Part shown: positions 43,082-54,043 of the stretch, piece by piece
How the letters are laid out: each line of letters begins with the position of its first letter
Numbering within the stretch: the stretch's first letter is position 1
Assembly: GCF_020520425.1 (NCBI RefSeq)
Contig: NC_079487.1
Span: 128,052,385-128,116,384 of the forward strand
DNA from: Spinacia oleracea
Lineage: Eukaryota > Streptophyta > Magnoliopsida > Caryophyllales > Amaranthaceae
Length of the DNA: 64,000 nt
Direction of reading: 5' to 3'
Program-made: the position numbers and the translations under genes
Notes under the pieces: generated by a model
Database searches by the model: none
The model's input: the letters and a program-made list of their open reading frames with translations, nothing else
Told to the model about the DNA's origin: nothing

Positions 43082-45384
43082 TTTTATAGTTTATAATGTT
43101 ATGTTTTTTTTATGATTGAAATTTTGAACCACATTTTGTGTGTTCTTAATGTTTGTTTAATTTTGGTGAATTTCTTTAATCGAAGTTTTGGTTTAGGTGA
43201 TTTTAAGACATAGTTGTGGATGAAACTGGTTAGATATATGTTTCGATGAACAAGGAAATCACGGTAGTTTTTAAAATCGGTATTTCTGCTTGAATGATCT
43301 GCTGCTTCAAATTCTATGCTTTGATAGTGTTTGACTGTTGGTGTGGCTGTTCTTGTGTGAGATTAATTATATGCTTATTTGTTGAACATATTATATATTA
43401 CCTGCACCCGGGTGCACCGGGCGGTCATAAAAAGTGCCCTTTGATGCACAGTACACACAGGTGGACCTAATAATTTTCATACCTCGCATGGTTATGGTGA
43501 TAATTGAGTTGTGGCAAGTTTTAGTTTGCGCTGTGTTTGTTTGTTTAGATTAATAATTAGTTGGTGCATATGCTACTATGCAGTGGGTAATGCTGTTTGA
43601 TTTTCTTTTTTGGTTCATTTGATTTGGTTATGTTTAATTGGTTATTCAGATTATTATGTTTGTGGTTGCATCACAAAATATTCATGTTGACAAGGTAAGC
43701 AGTAGAAAAACCTTACACTCAATGGATGGATGCTTAAAGGCTTTCTCCGTGTTAGAAAGTTAGGACTCAGGAGTTCATCTTTTTCGAGTGTAGTATGGTG
43801 AGAGGAGGAAGAGACTGTTATTGGATTAGAACAAATAAAAGATTACGTGCTCCTGTTATAGTTGGGTGCTTATGGTAATGGTGAGAGGAGTAAGAGACTA
43901 TTATGTCACTGCACCTTTGGGTTAGAACAAATTAAAGATTTCGTGCTTCTATTATTATTCGTCCTTGATACCCTTGGTACTTGGAACAAGTATGAGGGAA
44001 AGACTCTTTCTAGGCATCTTTATGAAGTATGATAGTACAAGCTTATGGAACTTCATTTGTTTGAACTTGTAATGTTGTGGATTCTCATTTTTGATTGGAT
44101 AAATACATGGCCACTTGGAGAGTTGGAGGATGCTTGGAAGGGAAATGTAGGCCTTGAATTGAAGGAAGTGGTAGTTATTGTTTCCTCTAACTTGCTATCG
44201 CCATATGATTTACATTAGGAAATTTTGTCCATAGTTAATTAGTCTGTTTTGAATCAGTCTTGTATGACATACATTAGGGGAAGTGTGGTTTTGCTAGTGG
44301 AGTCGGATGATATATGGGCATTCTTCCGAATGTTAAAATTAGAGCTAGGGACCTGTTTTGATGTCATTAGTTCATTTAGTTGGTTAGTTCCCTTTCGGTT
44401 TGATTCTTCTTGTTATTTCTGAGTTTGATGAGTTTTGGCTTTGTTCTTGTTTCGCATTAAAACCCTATATTTACACTTATTTATAGGTGGTATGTGAGCT
44501 TGTTAGCATTTATGTGTTACTCTGTGGCTTTAAGAATTTGTCTTTCCTGTAACTTTATCATGAAACAGTTTTCAATTGGCTTGTAATCAGCTATTTCACA
44601 AGGCAGCTAGCCTTAATGAGAAGGGAAAACTGTTTAAATTTGTGTGTCCCTTTTGGCTTTTGCCCGTGTATAACAATGTGTAAACTTGTAGTCTAGTGCT
44701 TAAATAAATAGGATCTTAAACATTACTGAAAGTAAGCTCATAATTAATGAAAACTCGTTAGGATCCTTGTCAAAGTTGATCAACTTCTTTCTTCTGTCCT
44801 TACTTGTATGCTTTTCATATGTATATCTGTGAACACGTTACAGACTAAAATTGTTTTAGTTGTGAGCTTTTCTTCCCTTGAATATTTCTGCATTTTGTAA
44901 CCGGTGTCTGTGATGATGTGTGGTGAATGGTATGTTGCGTTTTCTGTGTATCTTGATTATATACTGCATTATTAGATTTATGGTCTGGGGATGATATTAC
45001 ATGGTAAGTGTCCGTTTGGACAGTGTAGTAGATATCTAATGTGTGGTTATCACTTATCAATGTATCTGGAGGTTTAGGGGATATCTGATATTTGGTTGTG
45101 GGATTCAGCCCTCTGCATTCTGATTCATTATGCTTTTACCTCATCTGACTGGTCTAGTCGACTGAGGTAATACTTTTGTGTAGCAAAGTGGATACAGTCT
45201 TCTGAAATAATATCGTCACTTAAGTCTTAACGGCTCTATTCAGGGGTTAAATCGAATTTCGGGTCAACAACAGATCGGTTCGGGTTGGTTTTTGTCTGAC
45301 TATTTGTCGGATATATTTGGTTTGGAAGTAGGTTGGTTTCAGTCGATTTTTCGGATCGGGTCGCTTTTTGACAGCTTTAGGAGA
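43082..45384. other. Intergenic: RPL12 3' flank
   Basis: About 2.3 kb of AT-rich sequence with no gene recognised. It begins with the RPL12 3' UTR. Near 43402-43425 there is a short C/G-rich patch, and 45246-45360 has repeated GGTTCGGGT-like words, common low-complexity sequence in plants. Confidence 0.5.
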
Positions 45385-45444
45385 GTAGTCAAAGAAAAAT
45401 ACTCCACGGTGAAAAGGAGTGAAAGAACAGTACTCGTAACAGCA
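45385..45444. repeat. Short dispersed repeat, copy 2
   Basis: About 60 bp matching the copy at 33372-33439. The shared part runs from GTAGTCAAAGAAAAATACTCC to CGTAACAGCA. Confidence 0.7.
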
Positions 45445-45727
45445 GTGCTAATGCAACCGAAAGAGAGAGTGGGATAGGCCAACCGACTCCCATAGTCCCA
45501 TGCTTCAGTTTTCAACCCAAATTAATTTGTCCCGTCCCAGTTTAGCACAATGTTTTTCTTTGATATCAAGATTTCACTATTTTAGGGAGGATGAGGGCCG
45601 GGGGCTCATCATCTCATGAGCCATGTGTCCCAATTGAGGTTTTTGGGGTTACGTTGTCGATTACTCTATTAACTCTTTATAAGCTAAAATCCTTGAAAGT
45701 TAGAGAATTTTTTTTTAAAAAATTATA

Positions 45728-45959
45728 CTCCCTCCGTCACAGATTAGTTGTTACACTTTTCTTTTTCGTCCGTCCCAGATTAGTTGTTACACTTTTAAAT
45801 TAGGAATGACTCCACAATTATTATATTGTCTCCCTTCTCACTAAATTTTTTTTGGTCCTCACACCCTCTCTCATTCAATTAAAATATACCTCACTAACTC
45901 CTAGCACATCTATTTTTTCAATAAAGATAAGTGTAACAACTAATCTGGGACGGAAGGAG
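45728..45959. mobile_element. Stowaway-like MITE
   Basis: A 232-bp element with inverted ends (CTCCCTCCGTCACAGATTAG at the left; the right end reads back as CTCCTTCCGTCCCAGATTAG) and flanking TA. The left terminal block is partly duplicated inside, as the word AGATTAGTTGTTACACTTTT appears twice near the left end. Confidence 0.9.
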
Positions 45960-46219
45960 TACATTGGACCAATAGGATCATTTGAAATAAAAACTACACT
46001 CGTATTTGTGGATTTTTAGGTTTGGAAATCTTCCATTTCCTAGTAATTAAATATTTACGTATATGTATAAGTTTTTAATGTGGTTACTTTCTCATTATAG
46101 GTATTCCCCATTTAATTATGTTGTTAAAGTTGATATATTTTTGAACGTTTTCATTTTTGTTATTTGTCGCATTGTTATTTATATCCAATTCATGTTATTT
46201 TCTAAATTAATAAGGAAGA

Positions 46220-46370
46220 GGCAACAATCACTCTAATAGCAAATAATTTTCTTTGGGGGATTGAGTTTGATAATAGTTTGTTAAAGACTTGTAATATGGT
46301 ACCGAAAATATGAGATCCAATCTCGTCTACATCATTGCCATAGGACTCTATCAACAAATAAAAAGAGTAA
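46220..46370 (+). repeat. Possible decayed SINE-like repeat
   Basis: The word order GAGATCCAATCTCGTCTACATCATTG resembles the sequence near 46955-46980, suggesting two diverged copies of one family. No clear A or B boxes or target duplication could be defined here. Confidence 0.3.
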
Positions 46371-46451
46371 TAGATGTACTATGTATAAACAGGGACGACC
46401 ATTGTCCTAGCATACAAACCAATAGCACTAGACCCCTAGACTTTTTTTAAA

Positions 46452-46832
46452 ATAAGTATTCTCTCCGTTTCGAAATAACGAAACACTTATGCATTTGACA
46501 ATAACCAATATAGATGATTGGAATGTAAGAAATAAGTATAGGAAAGGTGAAATGTTGTAAGAAAAGAATAATAAAAAGTTAGGTTGAGTGGAGTGGAATG
46601 GTGTAAGAAAAAAAGAATAAAAAATAGGTTGAGCGGATATTTATGAATAAAAATGGAATATAAAAGTAGATTGAGTGGAATGTTGTAAGTAAAGTGGGAA
46701 AAAAGTAGTGTGAAATCACTAAATAGGTTGAGTCATCTAACAAAATTAGAATAAAACACAGTATCTCTATTATTTTGAAATACCTATTTAAAAAAATTGT
46801 TCCTATTATTTCGAAACTATGTCCGTAGAAAA
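46452..46832. mobile_element. Decayed Stowaway-like MITE
   Basis: The left end reads CTCTCCGTTTCGAAATAACGAAAC and the right end reads roughly as its mirror (TTCCTATTATTTCGAAACTATGTCCG). The inside has several copies of words like GGTTGAGTGGAATG. The ends are diverged, so it is probably old. Confidence 0.55.
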
Positions 46833-46884
46833 TAGGGTTAACAATAAAAATTGTAATATTTGATAGTAAACTGATGTTTCCTTG

Positions 46885-47004
46885 AGGGTCTAGACGGAGG
46901 ACCAAGGCTCATTTATTCATATTAGATATGGGGTTCGATTCCTTGTAGAAACCTCGAATCTCGTCTATGTAATTGATTTCGTGGCTCTCCTACACCAAAA
47001 AAGA
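46885..47004 (+). mobile_element. SINE-like repeat with a pol III box B
   Basis: It contains GGTTCGATTCC (a good box B) at about 46933-46943, a weak box A about 40 nt upstream, and ends in CTCCTACACCAAAAAAG, similar to the A-rich tail of plant SINEs. No clean target duplication was found. Confidence 0.45.
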
Positions 47005-47737
47005 GTTGCTGATATACTCTATATAACATTCTTATGAGATAATATATTGCACATATATTACGTATATTAGAGGATCTTTAGTGGTAAGCAAATTGATATA
47101 TGTTGTTTTCATTTGTCACATCGGATTTTCAAGCTACTACTTTTTTATGTGTGTTTTGCTCCAACCGTTAACCAAATTTCAGTGGATTAGTTTCACAAGA
47201 TATTATTTTTTTTCAAAAGATTTAGCAAAGATAACTAAAGCTAAAGATGGAAAAACAAACACAATCTTCCATAACCAAGGCGCCACGTCCTAATAGCGTT
47301 GGCCTAAAGAAAAGGGTAACGCATAAAATCACCAGATAAACGCTGCGTTTCACCTCCCTGTTTATTAGTTATTACTCTGCAAGCAATTTTCTAAAAATAA
47401 AGGAAAAAAAGAAAGCGGCAGAAGTTACAACTACCCGCTCATCTCCTCTATGGAAGGCGACGAAATATCCCACACTCTCATACACACTCTTTCTCTCTCT
47501 TCAGCGTCTCGTGATTCGTGAAAAGTAAGCTTTCTTCGTTTTTCACAATTTCTGGGGTTTATAAATTTGTTTCTAGGGTTTATGATTCCTCCCTAATTTA
47601 TACTCTTCGAGATCCGATTTAGTTTTGAGTAGCGTTGAATTTAAATTTTGTTTTCTGTGAAATTTTCGCAGAAATTTGAAGTTCTGTATGGTGAATTGGT
47701 CATTGGCTACTACTTATTGTTATGAATGACGATGAGA

Positions 47738-50700
47738 ATGAGGAAATCTTTTCGGGAATCTATTAAAGCTCTTGAAGCTGATATCCAGCACGCTAATACT
47801 CTGTAATTTCATCTTCTCTTTTTTTTTCCTCCAGTAAATTCCGTTTTTTTTTTCTCAGTTTATGATTCTGCTGGTTTGCTTATTGCGTTTTTTTAAGTAT
47901 CATGAATTTTGGAATATTTGTATTTTAGTAATTACAATGCTGATGCTGCGATTTTAGTATTGCAGTTGCATGAATTGATTATGATAATAGAAGTATAGAA
48001 TAAAATAGAAACTGCAGAAAGTATTATTACGATTTTTTTGTGAATTGTGTTACTTTTTTTTATAGTTTGAACCAGTTTGTGGATCAATTTGAAGCTGGAA
48101 TTGGACTTGATAAGAGCTTCTAGTTGCGTTAGAATTTGAAAATTGAAACTTATTGGTGAATGCATGTGTTATTTCTTATGGTAAAAATAACTTAATGAAG
48201 CTGAATTTTGGATATTAGGCAAGAGTTATATTTACCTCTGTGAAAACAGGACAGACCGATTTGGCAGTCTTCTATAGTATTAGTAGGTTTGTAGCATATA
48301 CAGTGAATCGCGAGGGAAAACCATTGAATAAAGGAAAACTATCTACCCTCTTGAGTTATTATACTCGTGGTTCTGGAAGTTTATATGTAAATGTCGAGTT
48401 CACTTTACTCGTTTTCTGGAGTTGTCTGTACGATTCACTAATCCTGTTTGGTGGCGTGAAACTAGCGATGTAGTTCGTCAGAGACAGAGAGGGGTGTATC
48501 CGCAACTGTAGTGTTCAACGCGAGAAACGTTATAAGTGACTTTATTGGAAAGAAGTTTTTTTATGAACTTCAGATGTTTGCTAATGGTGATTGGTGAAGC
48601 AAATAACATCTGTGATTTGAGTTTAGTTGCCTAAGATTTTTTTAATTAAAAATTGTAGAATCACTTAAAATGCAAAAGAACTTTCCTACTTCCTAGTGCC
48701 CCATGTTGAAAAGAAGCATTATGTGTAGATGACATGTGATCTGAAATTGCAGCACTGCAGCATATAAGATATGTGTTTTAACTTTTAAGTTTGGGTGTCC
48801 GAGTTTTATATGCTAATTTTCACAAACCAACTATCAGATAGAGTTTTTTTTGTTTGTTTTTGCATGCTTGTCAAGTGCAAGTATCTTATAGGCCATTTGT
48901 ATTAACTGCTTTTAATATTCCAAAGAGGAAATTGTGAAACATCATGTTGAATTCATAAGCTAAATAAGGACATGAAGCCAGTAACTCCCGTCTTTCAGTT
49001 CACTGTATGTCACCCAGACTAGAAGCTGTGCACAGTCCATCTACCCTGGGAATAGGATAGAAATGTAAACATAAAGTACCTTCTTGGGGTTTGTAAAGAA
49101 CTCAACCCCAGCCAACAGATACAAGAAAACTCAAGAAGAAAAGTTGTGTGCTTTGATTAAGGGAAGAACTCAGAATAGAGTTTAGGGTTACAAAAGTAGT
49201 AGCTTGAGGCTACAAATCTCCAAGTTAGTAGCTTTAGGCTACAAATCTCTATTCCTAACACCAAAATTCCATGACTTTCTCTTTCCTCTCTTCTTCTATT
49301 TATGCTAACCTCCCCTACTGACTATTCCCTACTGACTGCTATGTTGTCCCTGTTTGTTGTTGTGTTGCTATTGTTGTTGGGCTGCTATTCTTGGGCCTCG
49401 TTAGTTGGGTTCATTACAGGGTTTCTGTAGGCTGGCTGGTTCTTGGTTTGCTTTCATAGTTTCATATACTTCAATGCAGCATAACCAATTATATTCTTTA
49501 TGATGTTAGATGTTTGCTGAAATCTCAATTGAATTTGTCTCAATATTATCTTATTGTATACCCTGCCTTTCGATCTCTCAGTGCTTCAGGATACAGAAGA
49601 CAGCCTGATGGTGCTTGCTTTCAAATGAGACTATCCTACAGCCCAGCAGCTCACTTATTTCTTTTCCTTGTTCAGTGGACCGACTGTTACCTTGCCGGTG
49701 CTCTTGGGTTACTCAGAATTCTAATTTTTATGGTATACATATTATTCCTTTGCCATGTCTGTATCAAACTATCAACCCTTTCCTCTAACTTTAAATTGCC
49801 TCAACAAGTTCTGGGGCTGATCTCCCTTCTTACAAATAGAAAATTAGGCACTTAATGCTTAACTTCTAAATGTGAAATACCCATTATGGATTGGAGTATG
49901 TCATGATTTTTGGTTGATGTGCAGACTTATGAAGATGGCAAAACTACTATGTCTGTCCATGAAAAGAAAGCAAGCATTCGACAGTTTTATGGTGAGCTAT
50001 AAATTAAGATGCTTACTATACCTGCCTAAGTCAATACTCTATATGGAAATGTCTTCTACTCTCAGTTTCTTTCCCTATTTACCTCTTTTACTATAACATT
50101 TTTTTGTACTCCTTTTCTTTCTTGGTTGTGGAGGAATGTGTGATTGGATTGGGATAGAGATTGATTAGTAGGGTTTTAAAGGTCCACATTTTACGAGCTC
50201 TAATGTTTTTTTCCTTTTGTTTTAGGTGTGATTTTTCCTTCTCTGCTGCAACTGCAAACAGGAATTACAGAATTGGATGATCGGAAACAAAAGGAAGTAT
50301 GTGCCCTGAGGTATAGAAGAAAAGATGTGTATGAGAAGTATGATTTAATGGAACTGGAGAAAGAAATAGAAGAGGAGTGTGGCATTTGCATGGAGATAAA
50401 TGACAAAGTTGTACTGCCTAATTGCAGCCACTCACTGTGCTTGAAGTGTTACAAAGACTGGTAAGCTCTCTGTTTGATTTCATGTTTATTGGAGCTGTTT
50501 TTTTCTTCTGCTAGCTCAATGCTGAAATGAGAAGCCTGCATGTGGACTTTAAAGAACTCTTATCACTTTGTATAACACATGCCCTACCTAGGCCATCTGT
50601 TTAATCCCTAATCGATACCCATTTTTTGAACAGTTTGTCTACCCAACCTTTTAGACTTTTTATTTGCTAGGATTGGTCAACCTTGCTAAGTGTCAGTTGA

Positions 50701-51211
50701 GGTCAAGCTTTTGTTGTAGTGAAAAAAAGAGGAAAAAGAGCACAGAGAGAGGAAAGATGCTGAGAAGTGCTTTAGGGTATTCTTACAGTTTCAGTTCAAA
50801 AAGTTCGTGACAACACTTTTTACTTAAAAACCCAAAAATTATTTTGAGTTGTGAAAGCTAGTGTAATAGGATCTGGCCTGGTGGATGTCATGTTGGATCT
50901 TTGGACTGTTTGGGAGTGCTTGCTCCTCTTTCTAAGAATTTGGATCTCCACTGCAAGATGTGGGAATCTGATGCTGGAATTGTTTTTATGTTTAATACAG
51001 GTCTGCTCGGTCTCAATCATGCCCCTTTTGTCGAGATTGTCTAAAAGGAGTTAAGTCAGGTGACCTTTGGATTTACACTGATGAATGCGATATTGTTGAT
51101 TTATCAGTTATCATGATGGAGAATGTTAACCGGCTGTTTATTTACTTAGATAAGTTGCCACTCGTGGATCCATATCCTGGGTCCGTGTCCTATGATTGGC
51201 ACATTGGATGA
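47738..51211 (+). CDS. AIRP2: AIRP2-type RING E3 ubiquitin ligase (5 exons)
   Basis: This cytosolic RING E3 belongs to a family linked in Arabidopsis to abscisic acid and drought responses. Exons are 47738-47802, 49582-49732, 49925-49991, 50226-50460 and 51001-51211, all GT-AG, giving 242 aa, the usual length. The N-terminus MRKSFRESIKALEADIQHAN and the block QMRLSYSPAAHLFLFLVQWT are diagnostic of AIRP2. The C3HC4 RING spans residues 146-183 (CGIC, C-x-H, C-x2-C, then CPFC). The tail DLWIYTDECDIVDL is also family-typical. An in-frame ATG six bases upstream (47732) is an alternative start. Another ATG at 47722 is out of frame and opens a 14-codon frame that overlaps the main start. The short upstream frame may lower translation. 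Intron 1 is 1,779 bp. Confidence 0.94.
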
Positions 51212-51749
51212 TCATGCTTGTTGGTAGTTTTTAATGTACAGTCAACTTAGTAAATAATACTTATAATAGAAAGCAATTTTGTGTTGCCTATAATGTCGTT
51301 ATTCCTGTTTATTACTTGGCTTTACATGATGTTCTCATTTTCTTTGAGTGTCATTGTGGAACTAATCTGTGTTGGTGGTTGATTCATGGAATTTTGATGG
51401 GCAAAAAAGTTGGGTATGGCTTTCAATTCTTGCAAGGGGTTAATAATCAATCAAACACCTACCTAGATACTCCACTGAATTGATCAGTTTAGACAAATAG
51501 ATAAGTTTTTACCATTATTTTTAGTGACTTCTAGCATAAGATTCTGATTTCCCCTGAATATTTAGAGGACTTCAGTTATTTACATCAGTATTTATACCAA
51601 CACCCCCCCCTAAATGTGAGACATTGAGATCAAGGATCTGGCTTACCCAGTTACCCTTGAATTTTCTGCTTTTAGTTCTGATTTGTTGTCCATGGAGTGC
51701 TATATATATGTAGATGCAATGTATAGTTGAAGAATAGTGCATGCTGCCT
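51212..51749. other. Intergenic between two convergent genes
   Basis: These 538 bp hold the 3' flanks of the RING E3 gene (plus) and the aspartic protease gene (minus). No further gene or repeat was recognised. Confidence 0.6.
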
Positions 51750-53108
51750 TTACCCTTCCAGAAAATCGACAGCGTCATCAGGACAAGCTCCTGAATAGAC
51801 TAAACTTAGCAAGTTGTTTTCCAGATCATACCCAATATGAACATTCCTTTGCTGGTGAAATCCTAATATCGACACCTTACCCTCACTTTCTTTGAGCCTG
51901 ATCATAGCCAGACAATATAACCCAGAGTGTCTTATCCATAAATTTGCATCACATAACATGTAGTCTAGGCCATTGAAGTGGAACACCACCTCTGGAGCAT
52001 CACTAATATCCCTGTAGCATAACTCGAAATGCTCAGTGCTTTCCGGGGTATACTCAGACATAACATCCATGATAACACTCACCAAGATGTCAAAAGCTTC
52101 ACCTCGTAGCATTGTATATGAGGCTCCTGAGTCTATGATAAATCCAACATCTGTTCCGTTCTCATCTTTAGATTTCTCGAAAATCCCTGCTGGAAGGTTC
52201 ACTTCTGACCCATCCACACTGATCCCTGTGAGGTTTAGGTAATAGACCCCATAACCGTTAGGCAAAAGGGGTGTTGTCATCCCAACGTCTGACGTGAATG
52301 CTCCGGGCCCAAAGTGGGCTACCCCCCGGATGTGGGTCCCATTGGCGAAGACATAGTGGGAGAAGTGAGAGACAGTTAATTGACGGACGAGGGAGGCACT
52401 CTGGTTGCCTACCCCTACAATTCCAGGACTATGGCTTACATCATGGTTGTCATGACCGCAACCAAAAACCATGTTGTCCATAGTCCTTGAGGTATTCTCG
52501 GCTGATAGAGTTAGGGTTTCTGTCGAGACTACCCCTCTTGATGATTTGTCCCTGTAGGAAGTATGATAGACACAGAAGGGGAAATCAGGGTCTTCAGAGT
52601 TATTGCTCCCACATGTATGCCCTGGTGCCATGGAACAATACTCTTGATCTGTACATTGGACTTGTCGGTATGTAGACGAGTTTTGTGGGTTAAAAACCGT
52701 GTAATTTCCTTGCTTATAGCAATGAACACATGGACGACACTGGATCCAGGTAAAGCTGCTTCCAGTGTCAAAGATACCATAACTAGTGACTGCTGGTGTT
52801 CCCAGAGTGTACTTCATGAGCAAGTTCCACCCAGAAAGTGGGGCCGCGACATAGTCTTTTGCCAGCGCACTGAGTTGGCTGAAGTAGCGGCTTCTTGCTA
52901 CAGAGGTGATGACTCCATCTTGTATGTGTTTTGCTCGCGTGTAGTCTGGGTCATAGAAGGGAGATTCTGGTGAGCTACGATGGATGAGGGGTGCTGAGAA
53001 GAGGATATCACCACTACTAGGTTTCCCCGGCGGAAGAGATGGTGAAGAACCAAAACACTGATCAAGGGAGTTGATTAAGCTTACAATTAGAAAGATAAAG
53101 GAGTACAT
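51750..53108 (-). CDS. Nepenthesin-type aspartic protease (A1 family, single exon)
   Basis: A secreted pepsin-like endopeptidase of the plant A1B/CDR1-like group. The start codon at 53108 was chosen because it is an ATG directly followed by a signal peptide-like stretch (MYSFIFLIVSLINSLDQCFG); the frame is open further upstream but without an ATG in that frame. The product is 452 aa, in the family range, and intronless as many such genes are. Both catalytic motifs are present: DTGSS with Asp at about residue 114 and DSGAS with Asp at about 326. A Cys-rich nepenthesin-type insert follows the first motif (CRPCVHC and further Cys to about residue 179). Several NxS/T sites suggest glycosylation. 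The substrate is unknown. Confidence 0.92.
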   Translation of the reverse strand: MYSFIFLIVSLINSLDQCFGSSPSLPPGKPSSGDILFSAPLIHRSSPESPFYDPDYTRAKHIQDGVITSVARSRYFSQLSALAKDYVAAPLSGWNLLMKYTLGTPAVTSYGIFDTGSSFTWIQCRPCVHCYKQGNYTVFNPQNSSTYRQVQCTDQEYCSMAPGHTCGSNNSEDPDFPFCVYHTSYRDKSSRGVVSTETLTLSAENTSRTMDNMVFGCGHDNHDVSHSPGIVGVGNQSASLVRQLTVSHFSHYVFANGTHIRGVAHFGPGAFTSDVGMTTPLLPNGYGVYYLNLTGISVDGSEVNLPAGIFEKSKDENGTDVGFIIDSGASYTMLRGEAFDILVSVIMDVMSEYTPESTEHFELCYRDISDAPEVVFHFNGLDYMLCDANLWIRHSGLYCLAMIRLKESEGKVSILGFHQQRNVHIGYDLENNLLSLVYSGACPDDAVDFLEG

Positions 53109-54043
53109 GATAAATTTTGATGGACAATTTAAAGCATTGTGAAATAATGTGTGCAAGCATTTAAATTTATGATGGCATTTTTGTGTATTAATCAGCTCTT
53201 TTGTTTTAAAGATGCACACTCTTGTACATTTACAACTATACAAGTATTACACCAAATATACTTTTTTTTTAGTTACCTTGTGCTTCATTTAAAGTTTGCT
53301 GGTATTTTTATATTTAAAAACTAATCTAAAGAAAAGAAATTTGAAGGGGTTTGGATTAGATTAGTTCTGGGTAAAATGAATTCATGAAAAGAACCATTAC
53401 TCTAATTCTTGGGCAACAGAGCTAAGAAAAAAAAGTTTAGTTATGCAGGAACATCTTCATACTGAATTTTCCGTCCTGAGTGCATTTATAAACGGTCGCC
53501 CCTAACAAAATCCGAGGTAAAAGTTAAAGAAATGTTAGTAGCTATTACTATTTTAGGAAATGCGACACTTTTTTTTAGGGACAGAGGAACGTTTTGATCC
53601 TTACCAAATATAAGGAAACATGATAAATTGGGACATGAATTTTCTGACTAGCTGGTCAATTAACAGATGCAATAAGGTTCCCCTTAAATGGCCCCGTTTG
53701 GTTTAACGGAAAATATTTTCAATGAAAAACGAGTTTGTGTTCTAATACTTTGTAACGAGTAATGGAATATACTCCGTAAATCTTAAAATCCACACTTCTG
53801 CCATAGGTGGGAGTTCTCAGTACATAATTCCTGTTCTGTGTCTTTATTACTGTTAAAACGTACTTCGTATATACATAAGAATCTCGCTCTAGAGCGAGAT
53901 ACAGTTTTTCTAGTTTAATTTTACTTTTAAGGGTAAAAATTGGGCTAAGGGAAATGTTTTCTTTCTTCCATAGTAACTGTATTCTCATCTTTCTGCCCTG
54001 ATACCGTAGAATAAGCTCTTTCATCAGCAGTTTTTTCCTTTTG
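53109..54043. other. Intergenic: aspartic protease 5' flank and CPT 3' flank
   Basis: About 930 bp of AT-rich sequence without a recognisable gene. A GGCCCCGTTTGGTTT motif at 53689 resembles a MITE end, but no partner end was found. Confidence 0.5.

Noticed and set aside
49028-49480. Possible old solo LTR in AIRP2 intron 1
   Set aside because: Repeated words (GGCTACAAATCTC) and a TCTATTCCTAACA end hint at one, but I could not define matching ends or a target duplication.
49514-49855. 113-codon frame as a stand-alone gene
   Set aside because: Its middle is exon 2 of the AIRP2-type gene (49582-49732); the rest is intron read-through.
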